From Streptosporangium amethystogenes (lineage in GTDB: Bacteria > Actinomycetota > Actinomycetes > Streptosporangiales > Streptosporangiaceae): a DNA stretch of 64,000 nt. Shown here in pieces: positions 33,094 through 41,786 of the stretch. A program made the translations under genes and the position numbers. The stretch is taken from NCBI RefSeq assembly GCF_000721075.1, contig NZ_JOEQ01000031.1:1-64000 (forward strand). Direction: 5' to 3'. How positions within the stretch are numbered: position 1 is the stretch's first letter; each line of letters starts with the position of its first letter. A model generated the notes under the pieces. It was not told the DNA's origin. It did no database searches and saw only the letters and a list, made by a program, of their open reading frames with translations.

Positions 33094-34053
33094 ATGAGTG
33101 CATCGACGCACACAGCCGACACCATCAGCTCGCCCACCCCCGTCCTCTCGGTCAGTCCGGTGGTGCTGTCGGTTCCCGGCCGCGCCGTGGACCTGGAGGT
33201 GCGGGTCTCCGCGCCGGTGATCGGGAGCGACCTGCCGGTCATCCTCCTCTCACACGGTCAGGGCTACTCGAACCACCTCTCCTCGCTGAACGGCTACGCC
33301 CCGCTCGCCAACTTCTGGGCGGCGCACGGCTTCGTCGTGATCCAGCCCACCCATCTGAGCTCAAGGACGCTGAGCCTGGACCCCGACGACCCCGAGGCGC
33401 CGATGTACTGGCGATCGCGGGCCGAGGACATGAGGCGCATCCTCGACCGGCTCGACGTGATCGAGGCCGCCGTCCCGCAGCTCCTCGGGCGCCTGGACCC
33501 GAGCAAGGTCGCGGTGGCCGGGCACTCGATGGGCGGGCACACCGCGAGCCTGCTGCTGGGCGCCCGGCTCACCGATCCGCACGACGGAACGGAAGTGAAC
33601 CTGGCCGAGCCCCGGATCAAGGCGGGAGTGCTGCTCGCCGCGCCCGGCAGAGGGGGCGACGCCCTCACCCCGTCCACGGCCGAGAACTATCCCTTCTTCT
33701 CGACCACGGACTTCTCCGAGATGACGACGCCCACGCTCGTGGTCGCCGGCGACAAGGACACCTCCGCCCACCTGACGGTTCAGGGCGCGGACTGGCACAC
33801 CGACCCGTACCTCCTCTCCCCGAGCCCCAAGTCCCTGCTCACGCTGTTCGGCGCGGAGCACGGGCTCGGCGGGATCTCCGGATATGACGTCGCCGAGACC
33901 ACCGACGAGAACCCCGAGCGGGTGTCCGCGGTCCAGTGGCTCACCTGGGCCTACCTTCGCACCGAGCTCTACCCCGGGGATCCCGCCTGGCAGACGGCGT
34001 GTGACGCACTGACGGCCGGGCCCGACGCGCTCGGACGGGTCGAATCCAAGTAG
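33094..34053 (+). CDS. Alpha/beta-hydrolase, platelet-activating-factor-acetylhydrolase-like
   Basis: A 319-residue protein with LPVILLSHGQGYSNHLSSLN (oxyanion region), the nucleophile elbow VAVAGHSMGGHTASLLLGA (Ser), an acid in VVAGDKDTSAH and a His in LLTLFGAEHGLGG. It resembles the chlorophyllase/PAF-AH-like group of actinobacterial hydrolases. No signal peptide. It is transcribed from the promoter with TetR-type operators, so it is probably induced by its substrate. An ATG five codons upstream is also possible. Confidence 0.82.
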   Translation: MSASTHTADTISSPTPVLSVSPVVLSVPGRAVDLEVRVSAPVIGSDLPVILLSHGQGYSNHLSSLNGYAPLANFWAAHGFVVIQPTHLSSRTLSLDPDDPEAPMYWRSRAEDMRRILDRLDVIEAAVPQLLGRLDPSKVAVAGHSMGGHTASLLLGARLTDPHDGTEVNLAEPRIKAGVLLAAPGRGGDALTPSTAENYPFFSTTDFSEMTTPTLVVAGDKDTSAHLTVQGADWHTDPYLLSPSPKSLLTLFGAEHGLGGISGYDVAETTDENPERVSAVQWLTWAYLRTELYPGDPAWQTACDALTAGPDALGRVESK

Positions 34054-34165
34054 GCCCATGACGGAGCAACGGCACAAGATGGCCGCCACACCGGCCCGCG
34101 CCTTTCTGGAACGAAACGCGCTATGCCGGCACGGACGGCCATCTCATCGCCGAGCCGGATCGGCG

Positions 34166-34399
34166 GAGTTCATCGCCAAGACCGACCCCGACCTGCTGTA
34201 CGTCGTCGACCGCGACTCGGCCATCGGGGAGAGCGGCAAGGCCGCCAAGCAGGTGCTGGACAACAAGCTGGTCAACGGGACCAAGGCCGCGAAGGGCGAC
34301 AGGATCGTGTACCTCGACCCCTTCACCTGGTACCTCGCCCCGACCGCGCTCAGCTCGGTCGAGGGCATGGTCAAGGCAGTCGGCGACAGCCTGTCGTGA
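34166..34399 (+). pseudogene. Siderophore-binding protein C-terminal fragment
   Basis: EFIAKTDPDLLYVVDRDSAI, GKAAKQVLDNKLVNGTKAAK, IVYLDPFTWYLAPTALSSVE and GMVKAVGDSLS are the C-terminal lobe of a FatB/YclQ-type iron-siderophore binding lipoprotein. The N-terminal lobe and lipobox are missing. The stop overlaps the start of the next frame (GTGA), preserving the original operon junction. Confidence 0.7.
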
Positions 34400-34983
34400 C
34401 GCGCAGGCCGCTCCCCGCGCGGCTGCGCGCCTGGCACCTGGTGGCCGGGACGGTACTGCTCGCCGTCCTGGCCGCCGGCTCGCTCTTCGTGGGCGTCAGC
34501 GACCTCACCCCGGCCGGACTCCTCGACGGGCGGCCGGAGGAGGTGCGCGTCCTCGTCGACGAGGCCATCGACTACTTCGAGCTGGGTGACCTGGCCGATC
34601 GGCACCTGGACCAGCTCTCCGGCGGCCGGCGGCAGCGCGCCTACGTGGCCATGGTGCTCTGCCAGGACACCGACTACGTCCTGCTGGACGAGCCGCTGAA
34701 CAACCTCGACATGCGGCACGCGGTGCACATGATGCGGCGCCCGCGACGGATGGCCGACGACTACGGCAAGACCGTGGTCATGGTCGTGCACGACATCAAC
34801 TTCGCCTCCTGCCACTCCGACACCATCCTGGCCATGAAGGACGGCTCGATGATCGCGCAGGGGACGACGGCCGATAGTCACCGACCTGCCGGGGATCGTC
34901 TTCGGCCAGCGGGTGCGGACCGGACACGGCATTCCCCCCCTGGCCTCACAGGCGGACAAACCCCACCGCCCTCGGTCCGATAA
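34396..34983 (+). pseudogene. In-frame hybrid: FecCD-type permease N-terminus joined to siderophore ABC ATPase C-terminus
   Basis: The first 46 residues (RLRAWHLVAGTVLLAVLAAG, then FVGVSDLTPAGLLDG) are the first helix region of a FecCD permease. Without a stop, the frame continues as the C-terminal half of the ATPase: ADRHLDQLSGGRRQRAYVAM (signature), YVLLDEPLNNLD (Walker B), VVMVVHDINFAS (H-loop). Walker A and the rest of the permease are deleted. A late frameshift near 34875 alters the tail, whose original end (DLPGIVFGQRVRTGHGIPPL) is in another frame. Neither half can work. Confidence 0.7.
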
Positions 34984-35165
34984 ATAACGCTATATGTCTC
35001 CTAATAAGGGGGAAAGCTTTTGGGGAGAACAAAGGCCTTACGACCCAGGTTCCGGAGAGGTGAGTCCGTACACGCCCATCCTCAGACAGAAGAGCGCCAC
35101 GGCGATGATGAGCACGGACTCGCGTCCCATGTCTCAAAAACTCGTTCACAGGAGATGGTGGCGCT

Positions 35166-35400
35166 GTGAGCAGATCATCGCTTTCACAAACCTGCCGCGA
35201 CTCCGGCGCGGTACTTTGGCTGTGGCCAGGTCAGGCCGTCCACAACGGACCGGCGCTGGACCTGGAGGCACACTCCGGCTCGGTTGTCTGCCTGGCGATC
35301 GGGCTGGATCTGGCCGCGCCCCGCAGGCCCGTCCAGATCGACACCCTCACAAAGGACGCCACCGCGCGGACTACCTCATCGGAACCGTCGGCGGTGTGGT
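35166..35400 (+). pseudogene. Possible cupin/AraC sensor-domain remnant
   Basis: PGQAVHNGPALDLEAHSGSV and VCLAIGLDLAAP look like the first strands of an AraC-type cupin sensor. The frame then turns into low-quality sequence and the antisense of the hydrolase gene. The 34984-35165 stretch before it holds no recognisable gene. Confidence 0.3.
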
Positions 35401-36176
35401 CACAAGGTGCGCAGGAAGTCTTCGAGGATCTCGTTGTAGACGGCCGGGCGCTCCATGTTGGGGTAGTGGGCGCTCCCGTCGACCGAGATCGCGCCGCCGT
35501 TGGCAACGGTGCTGACGAGGCGTTCGGCCATGCCGATGTGGTCAGGCGAGTCGAAGCTGCCGTTGATGGCCAGCACGGGAACGTCGATCTTGGCGGCGCG
35601 GTCCCAGGTGTCGCGCACCGGCACGAGCCGGTCGGGTTCGTCGCCGGTGTGCTTGGACATCGTGCCCCGGGCCATCCGGCGCAGGCGGCTCACAACCTCG
35701 GGATCGAGATCGTCGAGGGTGCGGTGCGGGCCCGCGGCGAAGAGCGTGAACGCCTCGACCGAGGCATCAAGATCACCGACGGCCATCGCCGAGTGCCACA
35801 CGGCCAGGGCCCGGGTGGTCCAGGGGTCGGTGAAATACGGCTCGCTGGTCCCAGCACCGCCGACGACCACGGCGTCGACCAGTTCCGGGTGCTCCAGCGC
35901 GGTGTCGACCGCGATGCTCGCCCCCATGGAGACTCCCACCAGGATCGCGGGACCGGTGTCCAGGTGGCGTAGCAGTGCGGCGAGGTCATCGGTGGGTCGG
36001 AACGGCTCGGTGGCGTTGGCAGACCGGCCGTGACCGCGGGCGTCGGGCGCGATGACGCGATACCGCGAGGCGAAGACGGGAATCTGGTCATCCCACATGC
36101 TGTGGTCCACGAAGCCGCCGTGCAGCAGGACGAGGGGCCGGCCAGCGCCGGTGTCGAGCCAGAACAGATCATTCAT
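35400..36176 (-). CDS. Alpha/beta-hydrolase
   Basis: The 258-residue protein has LVLLHGGFVDHSMWDDQ (oxyanion), nucleophile elbow VGVSMGASIAVD (Ser), an Asp in VLAINGSFDSPDH and the His in VDGSAHYPNMERP. It is of the lactonase/esterase-like group. It is divergent from a MarR gene; its start codon lies inside a MarR-type dyad, so MarR binding should block it directly. The long frame upstream (to 36773) is antisense to marR. Confidence 0.85.
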   Translation of the reverse strand: MNDLFWLDTGAGRPLVLLHGGFVDHSMWDDQIPVFASRYRVIAPDARGHGRSANATEPFRPTDDLAALLRHLDTGPAILVGVSMGASIAVDTALEHPELVDAVVVGGAGTSEPYFTDPWTTRALAVWHSAMAVGDLDASVEAFTLFAAGPHRTLDDLDPEVVSRLRRMARGTMSKHTGDEPDRLVPVRDTWDRAAKIDVPVLAINGSFDSPDHIGMAERLVSTVANGGAISVDGSAHYPNMERPAVYNEILEDFLRTL

Positions 36177-36224
36177 GACAACCAGGGTGTCATTATTGGC
36201 CAAAGATGACAACCCGGGTGTCAT
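36175..36224. promoter_or_regulatory. Twin MarR-type operators
   Basis: ATGACA-N7-TGTCAT occurs twice, at 36175-36193 and 36206-36224, 31 bp apart (three helical turns), covering the whole gap between the hydrolase and marR starts. The second has a near-palindromic centre, ACCCGGG. Confidence 0.7.
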
Positions 36225-36233
36225 CATGGTGAG

Positions 36234-36707
36234 GTGAGCGAAACAGACCGTGGCCTGGCGTCCGAAGAGTTGGCCGACCGGCTCATCGAGGTGTTCGACC
36301 TGGTGGGGCCGCTGTACCGGCGCGCCCAGCGCAAGGTGGAGCAGGACGCGCCCATCGAGGGGTTGTCGGTCGGGGTGCGGGCCGTGCTTAACATGCTCCG
36401 CGAGCACGGACCCATGACCGTCCCCCAGATGGGCCGGACCCAGGCGCTGAGTCGCCAGTTCGTGCAGCGCATGACCAACGACGCCGCCGTACGACACCTG
36501 GTCGAGTCCGTCCCCAACCCGGCGCACAAGAGGTCCTCTCTCATCCGATTGACCGAGGAGGGCCAGGCCGCCATCACCGCCGTGATCGACCGCGAGCGCG
36601 CGGTGCTGCGCCAGGTCGGCGGCGACCTGACCGACGCCGAGGTCGCCGCCTGCGCCCGAGTACTCTCGCGCCTCCTTCGACTCCTCGACAACGTCGACGT
36701 GGACTAA
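36234..36707 (+). CDS. MarR-family transcriptional regulator
   Basis: The 157-residue product has the MarR winged helix: VRAVLNMLREHGPMTVPQMG, ALSRQFVQRMTNDAAVRHLV, PNPAHKRSSLIRLTEEGQAA. It starts with a GTG lacking an SD, possibly leaderless. It is divergent from the hydrolase and likely autoregulated through the twin dyads. Its ligand is unknown. Confidence 0.88.
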   Translation: MSETDRGLASEELADRLIEVFDLVGPLYRRAQRKVEQDAPIEGLSVGVRAVLNMLREHGPMTVPQMGRTQALSRQFVQRMTNDAAVRHLVESVPNPAHKRSSLIRLTEEGQAAITAVIDRERAVLRQVGGDLTDAEVAACARVLSRLLRLLDNVDVD

Positions 36708-36895
36708 GCCCGGCCGGCGTTGGCTGCTGTCAACCCGGTCGGCGTGACGCCGGGTCATGCGCCGATCGACCAACGGGTGACGGCTCCGCGCCGATGAGCG
36801 ACCTGACGCCGACCCGGCTTGGGCGGCCCCCCGATTCCAGCAGGCGGCGGAGAAAATTCCTCTATAGAGAGGATATATGTCGTTATAGTGGAAAC

Positions 36896-37522
36896 ATGGC
36901 TAACGGCACCGTCCTGTCCAGCGGTCTGTCGATGGCCGAGCTGGGGGTCAGACTCCGCGCCGAGCGCCGGGCACGCGGCCTGGCGCTGGAGCGGCTGGCC
37001 GAGCTGAGCGGCGTGAGCCGGAGCATGGTGTCGGCGGTGGAGCGGGGCGCGAAGACACCGACGGTGCTGGTCCTGGACCGTTTGGCGACCGCTCTGGGCA
37101 CCTCGATCGCCCGGCTGCTGGACGAACCCTCCGGTGCCGAGGTGGTGATCCTGCCGCATGACCGGCAGCGGCTGGTGCGCGACCCCTCCGGCTGGGAACG
37201 GCGCATCCTCTCCCCCGTGCTGCCGGGTGTGGAGTTCGAGCTGATGCGCACCACCCTGGAACCGGATGTCGACGCCGGGGAGTTCTCGCCGCACCCACCG
37301 GGCTCGCGCGAGTACGTGGCTGTGGAGTCGGGCTGCCTCCGCCTGACCGTCGACGACACGCCTTACCTCCTGAACGCCGGGGACTCCGCCTACTTTCCCG
37401 GCGATCGCCGGCACGCCTTCGCCAACGGGGCGGATGACGTGTGCGTGTACTACCTGGCCATGGAGCTGGGCCGGTCGGCCGGTGGACACCGCGGTCCAGG
37501 GGTCGGCGGAAACGGTGGATGA
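36896..37522 (+). CDS. XRE-type regulator with cupin sensor domain
   Basis: The 208-residue protein has an N-terminal helix-turn-helix (LGVRLRAERRARGLALERLA, LSGVSRSMVSAVERGAKTPT) and a C-terminal cupin (about 110-190; EYVAVESGCLRLTVDDTPYL, GDSAYFPGDRRHAFANG). Cupin-type XRE proteins often control amine or amino-acid catabolism. It overlaps the decarboxylase start by eight bases, so the two are coupled. An A+T-rich stretch with CTCTATAGAG just upstream is a plausible operator. Confidence 0.85.
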   Translation: MANGTVLSSGLSMAELGVRLRAERRARGLALERLAELSGVSRSMVSAVERGAKTPTVLVLDRLATALGTSIARLLDEPSGAEVVILPHDRQRLVRDPSGWERRILSPVLPGVEFELMRTTLEPDVDAGEFSPHPPGSREYVAVESGCLRLTVDDTPYLLNAGDSAYFPGDRRHAFANGADDVCVYYLAMELGRSAGGHRGPGVGGNGG

Positions 37523-38933
37523 CCTCCGCCGAGCCGGCCGGTCGGCCGCCGATCTGGTCGCCGACCACCTGACCGCGCTGCCCGGCGGACCCGTGTGGCG
37601 ACCCGTGCCCGACGCGGACCGCTCATGGCTCTCCCACCAGCCCCTTCCCGCCACGGGCCGCCCCCTGGAGAACCTGCTCCACGACATACGCGACCATGTG
37701 TTGCTCTACCCGATGGGCAACGGGCACCCGCGGTTCTTCGGCTGGGTCAATTCCCCGCCGTCACCCGCCGGCGTCCTGGTCGCCCCCCTGGCCGCCGCCC
37801 TGAACCCGAGCTGCGCCGGAGGCGATCACGCGGGCGTTCTGCTGGAGCGCACCGCCGTACGGTGGCTGGCGGAGCTGGTGGGTTACCCACACCCTCCGGG
37901 CGCCGGGCTGCTGACCAGTGGCGCCTCCATGGCCACCATCGTCGCGCTGGCCACGGCCCGCCAGCGGGCAGGCCACCGCGAGGGATGGGACGTCCGCGAG
38001 AGTGGCCTCTACCGGCATCGCCCGCTGGCGATGTACCTGCCGGCCGAGGCGCACAGCTGCCTGCGCAAGGCGGCCGAACTTCTCGGCCTGGGCAGCCGCC
38101 ACCTCCGCACCGTCCCGGTCGACGGGGCTTTCCGGATGGACGCCGACGCGCTGCGCCGCCTGATCGCCGCGGACGTGGACGCGGGAGTACGGCCGTTCTT
38201 CGTCACGGCCAGCGCGGGAACGGTGAACACCGGTGCCGTCGACCCGCTGGCGGACATCGCCGAGGTCGCGCGCGAGCATGACCTGTGGTTCCACGTCGAC
38301 GGCGCCTACGGTGCCCTCGGCGTCCTCGCCGAAGAGGCCGACTCCGGCTATGCCGGACTGGGACTGGCCGACTCCCTCGCCCTTGACCCGCACAAGTGGC
38401 TCGGGGTCCCCGTCGACTGTGGCTGTGTCCTCTTCCGCGATCCGGCTGGGCCGCGCGACACCTTCAGCCTCGTACCGCCCTACCTGCGCGACGACGACGC
38501 CGACGAACTGGGCTGGTTCTCCGAGTACGGCCCCGAGCAGACCCGTTCCTTTCGCGCGTTGCGGGTGTGGGCCACGATCGCGCATCTCGGGCGCGACGGG
38601 ATCACCCGGCTGGTCCGGCGCACCACTGGACTCGCGCGCACGCTCGCGACCATGGTGGAGGCCTCCGGCGACTTCGACCTGCTCGCCCCGGTCGTCACCT
38701 CGATCACCGCCTTCCGCCACCGGCCCGCGGCGATGGCCCCCGGTGAGGTCGAGGCCCTGAACCAGGCCCTCCCCGCCGCCGTTCAACGCCGCGGACGCGC
38801 CTTCCTGACCGGCACCCGGCTTTCCGGTACGGCGGCACTGCGCGCCTGCATCCTCCACCCGGCCACCACCGAGGACGATCTCGTGGTCCTGCTGGACGAG
38901 ATCCGCGCCGCCGCGAAGGATCTCACCGCATGA
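37515..38933 (+). CDS. PLP-dependent amino-acid decarboxylase
   Basis: A 472-residue group II decarboxylase: DDLRRAGRSAADLVADHLTA at the N-terminus, NGHPRFFGWVNSPPSPAG, then AGTVNTGAVDPLADIAEVAR, LWFHVDGAYGALGVL (PLP-binding Asp) and LALDPHKWLGVPVDCG (Schiff-base Lys). It probably removes CO2 from an aromatic or related amino acid; the substrate cannot be named. GTG 37515 fits the family start and overlaps the regulator gene, which likely senses substrate or product. A GTG at 37482 is an alternative. Confidence 0.88.
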   Translation: MDDLRRAGRSAADLVADHLTALPGGPVWRPVPDADRSWLSHQPLPATGRPLENLLHDIRDHVLLYPMGNGHPRFFGWVNSPPSPAGVLVAPLAAALNPSCAGGDHAGVLLERTAVRWLAELVGYPHPPGAGLLTSGASMATIVALATARQRAGHREGWDVRESGLYRHRPLAMYLPAEAHSCLRKAAELLGLGSRHLRTVPVDGAFRMDADALRRLIAADVDAGVRPFFVTASAGTVNTGAVDPLADIAEVAREHDLWFHVDGAYGALGVLAEEADSGYAGLGLADSLALDPHKWLGVPVDCGCVLFRDPAGPRDTFSLVPPYLRDDDADELGWFSEYGPEQTRSFRALRVWATIAHLGRDGITRLVRRTTGLARTLATMVEASGDFDLLAPVVTSITAFRHRPAAMAPGEVEALNQALPAAVQRRGRAFLTGTRLSGTAALRACILHPATTEDDLVVLLDEIRAAAKDLTA

Positions 38934-39010
38934 GGATCCGCCGCATCGAAACGGAGCCGACGGAAGAACCGGCACGACACGATCACCGGTCTTCCGTCTC
39001 TGACGACGTT

Positions 39011-40246
39011 TCATCTCGGCTGAGATCGACCATCCGCACCCGTGGCGACGGGCATGACCGCCGGCCGGAGGACCAGGCCGTCGGTCCAGGTCACCGATTC
39101 GGGCGAGACGGTGAGACGGAGAGTGGGCCGCTGGGTGACCAGGGCTCTGATCGCCTCGGTGAGCTCGACCCTGGCCAGGCTGGCGGCCAGGCAGCGGTGC
39201 GGGCCATAACCGAATGCCACATGCGGGTTGGGGGGATGGTCGGTGAAGCGGTGGATGTCGAACCGGCCAGGCTCGGGAAACGCCCGCGGGTCGTGGTTGG
39301 CCGCGTTCAGGTTCGGCATGACGACCGTCCCCGCGCTCAGCGAGCCGCCGGGCAGGTCGGTGTCCTCCGTGATCCGGCGCATGAAGGCGCTGGCGGGCGG
39401 CCCGTCGAAGCGCAGGATCTCCTCGACGGCGGTGGCCGTCAGGGTCGGGTCCTCGACCAGCTCGGCCCACTGGCCAGGGTGCAGGAGCAGCCGGAAGACA
39501 CCGCGGGCGATCATCGAGGCCGTCGTCTCGTGGCCGGCCGTGATGAGTGAGAACACGGTGTTGACCAGCTCACCCTCCGACAGCCGGTCGTCCTCGTCCC
39601 TGGCCTGGATGAGCAGGTCGATGAGGTCACCGCCGGGCTCGGCGCGATGCTGGGCGACCAGCTCCGCGGCATAGGCCATGAAGTCGGTGTAGCCCTTGTA
39701 GCGAGCCTGCTCGGTGGCCGTGGAGGTGGTCAGGAACATGTCCGTCCACCGGACGAATCGCTCGTAGTGCTCCATCGGCACACCGAGCATCTCGCAGATG
39801 ACATGGCCTGGTAGCCGCAGCGCGTATCCCTGGACCAGATCGAAGTCGTCGCCCAGGCCGTCGAGGAGTTCTTGGGCGATCTTCGCGATACGCGGGCGCC
39901 ACGGTTCGATCTGGCGTGGGGTGAAGGTGCCGTGCATGATCCGGCGGTAGCGGGTGTGCTCCGGCGGGTCCTGATTGATCAGCGCGTCCGGGTCGTCATC
40001 GATGCCGATGCCGCTCACCAACCGCGGCAACCCCGGCAGGCGCAGGTTGCGACTGGAGGTGGGCGAGGCCAGCAGTGCCCGGACGTCCTCGTACCTGACG
40101 GCCACCGGGACACGGTCGCCGCTGGGCATGGTCGCCGGCTCCAACGGCCCTGACTCGCGCCTGCGGGCGAACTCCGGCGGCGGCGTGGCAAGTGGTCCGG
40201 GCACAATGTCCGGCCAAGTCCCGTTCGGATCCCGTTCGGTGGTCAT
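39011..40246 (-). CDS. Cytochrome P450
   Basis: A 411-residue bacterial class I P450: oxygen-binding I helix LITAGHETTASMIAR, K-helix ExxR in VEEILRFDGPP, and the heme loop VAFGYGPHRCLAASLARVE with the Cys thiolate. PEHTRYRRIMHGTFTPRQIE is the usual C-helix region. Soluble, it needs ferredoxin and reductase from elsewhere. It is convergent with the decarboxylase (stops 77 bp apart), so co-function is possible but not shown. Confidence 0.93.
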   Translation of the reverse strand: MTTERDPNGTWPDIVPGPLATPPPEFARRRESGPLEPATMPSGDRVPVAVRYEDVRALLASPTSSRNLRLPGLPRLVSGIGIDDDPDALINQDPPEHTRYRRIMHGTFTPRQIEPWRPRIAKIAQELLDGLGDDFDLVQGYALRLPGHVICEMLGVPMEHYERFVRWTDMFLTTSTATEQARYKGYTDFMAYAAELVAQHRAEPGGDLIDLLIQARDEDDRLSEGELVNTVFSLITAGHETTASMIARGVFRLLLHPGQWAELVEDPTLTATAVEEILRFDGPPASAFMRRITEDTDLPGGSLSAGTVVMPNLNAANHDPRAFPEPGRFDIHRFTDHPPNPHVAFGYGPHRCLAASLARVELTEAIRALVTQRPTLRLTVSPESVTWTDGLVLRPAVMPVATGADGRSQPR

Positions 40247-40463
40247 CGCAACCCCTTCCGGCCCGGGGCGCCCAGGAGACGGCCCACGCGGAACATACGA
40301 AATGCCCTACCGTCCGTCAACCGGCGACATTCTCGATAACCAGACCGCTCACCGCACCCGGATGTCCGCCGGTAAGAGGCGAGCCCCCTTTTTTCGCCGG
40401 ACCGGCTTTTCGCCTCCGGTGACATCACATATCCTCAAGGCTCCAAGCTGACCAGGAGCCACC
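40247..40463. other. Upstream region of P450 and a small membrane gene
   Basis: Divergent promoter region of about 215 bp. GGCGAGCCCCCTTTTTTCGCC can form a short hairpin with a T-run around 40377-40400. No gene is seen. Confidence 0.3.
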
Positions 40464-40613
40464 GTGCCGGCCTACGCGGGAAGCGACCTTCTCCTCCCCG
40501 AGACCCACGAACTAATCGTGATCGGTGTCGTCGCCCTCGGGGTTCTCTTCGCCGCCGTGGCCTTCGCCATTCTGATCATCGTCCTGCTGATAAAACTGCT
40601 CCACGACTCTTGA
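40464..40613 (+). CDS. Very small single-pass membrane protein
   Basis: A 49-residue frame from a GTG with AGGAG five bases upstream: a polar start (PAYAGSDLLLPETHEL), then one long hydrophobic helix (IVIGVVALGVLFAAVAFAIL) and IIVLLIKLLHDS at the end. The clear SD and membrane-like composition support it. Function unknown. Confidence 0.6.
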   Translation: MPAYAGSDLLLPETHELIVIGVVALGVLFAAVAFAILIIVLLIKLLHDS

Positions 40614-40714
40614 CACCTCCAGCGGCAGCCTCTGCTCCGGGGTGATTTCCAGCGCCGGGAACGGAAGAAACGTCCCCTTCCGATGTGGTCTGCCGAGATG
40701 GAATGATCCTCGCC

Positions 40715-40939
40715 GTGAACGAGCCGGAGAACACCACACCCCGCAGGACGAACGACGACGCGGAGACCGTGAGGGCCGCTGGAAACGTGGCCTTCGTTCT
40801 TGGGGTGGCCCAGGCTCTCCTGCTCCTGGTCGCCAACGACGGAGAACTACCCGACCAGGCCCTCACCGGAATGCTGATCCTGACCGTGGCCGGCATCGGC
40901 CTTCGGATCGAAGCGGCGATCAGGGAGCGTGGCCGCTAG
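40715..40939 (+). CDS. Small two-helix membrane protein
   Basis: From the GTG at 40715 a 74-residue protein: a charged N-terminus (NEPENTTPRRTNDDAETVRA), helices VAFVLGVAQALLLLVAN and LTGMLILTVAGIGLRI, and a basic end. An ATG four codons upstream is possible. It overlaps the convergent MazG-like gene by 20 bases. No family recognised. Confidence 0.5.
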   Translation: MNEPENTTPRRTNDDAETVRAAGNVAFVLGVAQALLLLVANDGELPDQALTGMLILTVAGIGLRIEAAIRERGR

Positions 40940-41306
40940 CGGGGCCCGCCGCCTCGTTCGGATCGGCACCGGTCGTCCCGCCACTGTCGGCGGGGAGCCG
41001 GTCAGGGTGCCAGGGCATCCACTTTCGCTCGACCTCCGCCTCCAGGTCGACCCCGTGATGTCGCGCCATGACCAGGAGCTGTGCCAGCACGTCCGCGAGC
41101 TCGGACCGGAAGCCCAGCTCCAGCTCGTCTGCGGAGTGCCCCTTGTCCCTGGCCTGGCCGGAACGCATCAGGAACGCCTGCGTCAACTCGCCGACCTCCT
41201 CCTGGAGCTTCAGCAGGAACCAGGTGTCATCCCGGGTGATCCCGTTCCTGCGGGCATAGGCGCCCGACACCGCTTCGACCTCGTCCGTGAGCCGCCTCAG
41301 ATCCAT
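40920..41306 (-). CDS. MazG-like nucleotide pyrophosphohydrolase
   Basis: The 128-residue product has the all-alpha NTP pyrophosphatase signature: LLKLQEEVGELTQAF (EExxE) and, about 35 residues on, ELADVLAQLLVMA (ExxD). It would bind Mg2+ and split (d)NTPs or similar to monophosphates. The tail is low-complexity. I chose the ATG at 41306 because homology begins at MDLRRLTDEV. House-cleaning is the usual role. Confidence 0.8.
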   Translation of the reverse strand: MDLRRLTDEVEAVSGAYARRNGITRDDTWFLLKLQEEVGELTQAFLMRSGQARDKGHSADELELGFRSELADVLAQLLVMARHHGVDLEAEVERKWMPWHPDRLPADSGGTTGADPNEAAGPASGHAP

Positions 41307-41573
41307 GCCGGGAGTGTAGGGGGCAGGCCCGACAACCACTTTCCGGCGGACCGTGGCCATCGGCTTTTCAGGAGACCGTCCCGCAAATCCACAAATATCA
41401 GCTAAATACCGCAGAAAGCTCAACACAATTATCCCGCCGGAGCCTCGGCGAATTCTTCGCGGCGGACCGCCACCCGCGTGGCGCGCGGTATTTGCCGCCC
41501 GGCCCTCCGCCACTGAATTAAGGTGACATCGCCCGCATCACGTGATCAACCCGTGACAGGGGCGATCTCCCCC

Positions 41574-41744
41574 TCAGACCCTGAAAACCGAGGTCGAGGA
41601 GGGATTCACGTCCCGCGGACAGGTCGTCGCCACGGGATGCGTTCCGGCGGTCGACACGTCGTAGGCCGCCCACGTCTCTGTCACCGGAACGGTGCCGAGG
41701 CACCATGACATCGCGGAAAAGGTGACGCGCTCGATGATCCTCAT
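41574..41744 (-). CDS. Possible small protein
   Basis: A 56-codon frame (MRIIERVTFSAMSWCLGTVP, ending VNPSSTSVFRV) has a strongly G/C third position like real genes, but no SD and no recognised family. The rest of 41307-41786 shows no gene; 41390-41430 is A+T-rich and may be promoter DNA. Confidence 0.3.
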   Translation of the reverse strand: MRIIERVTFSAMSWCLGTVPVTETWAAYDVSTAGTHPVATTCPRDVNPSSTSVFRV

Positions 41745-41786
41745 TGACGGACGGCACACCACCGGGAGCCGGAAAGCCGTACTCCG

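Noticed and set aside
34994..35149. A 30-codon minus-strand frame starting MGRESVLIIAVALFCLRMGV
   Set aside because: It is hydrophobic but very short, with no SD or neighbours in support. It could be a remnant of a permease, but this cannot be shown.
37761..39470. Long minus-strand frame over the decarboxylase and P450 region
   Set aside because: It is antisense to the decarboxylase and out of frame with the P450 gene. The motifs are all in the other frames.
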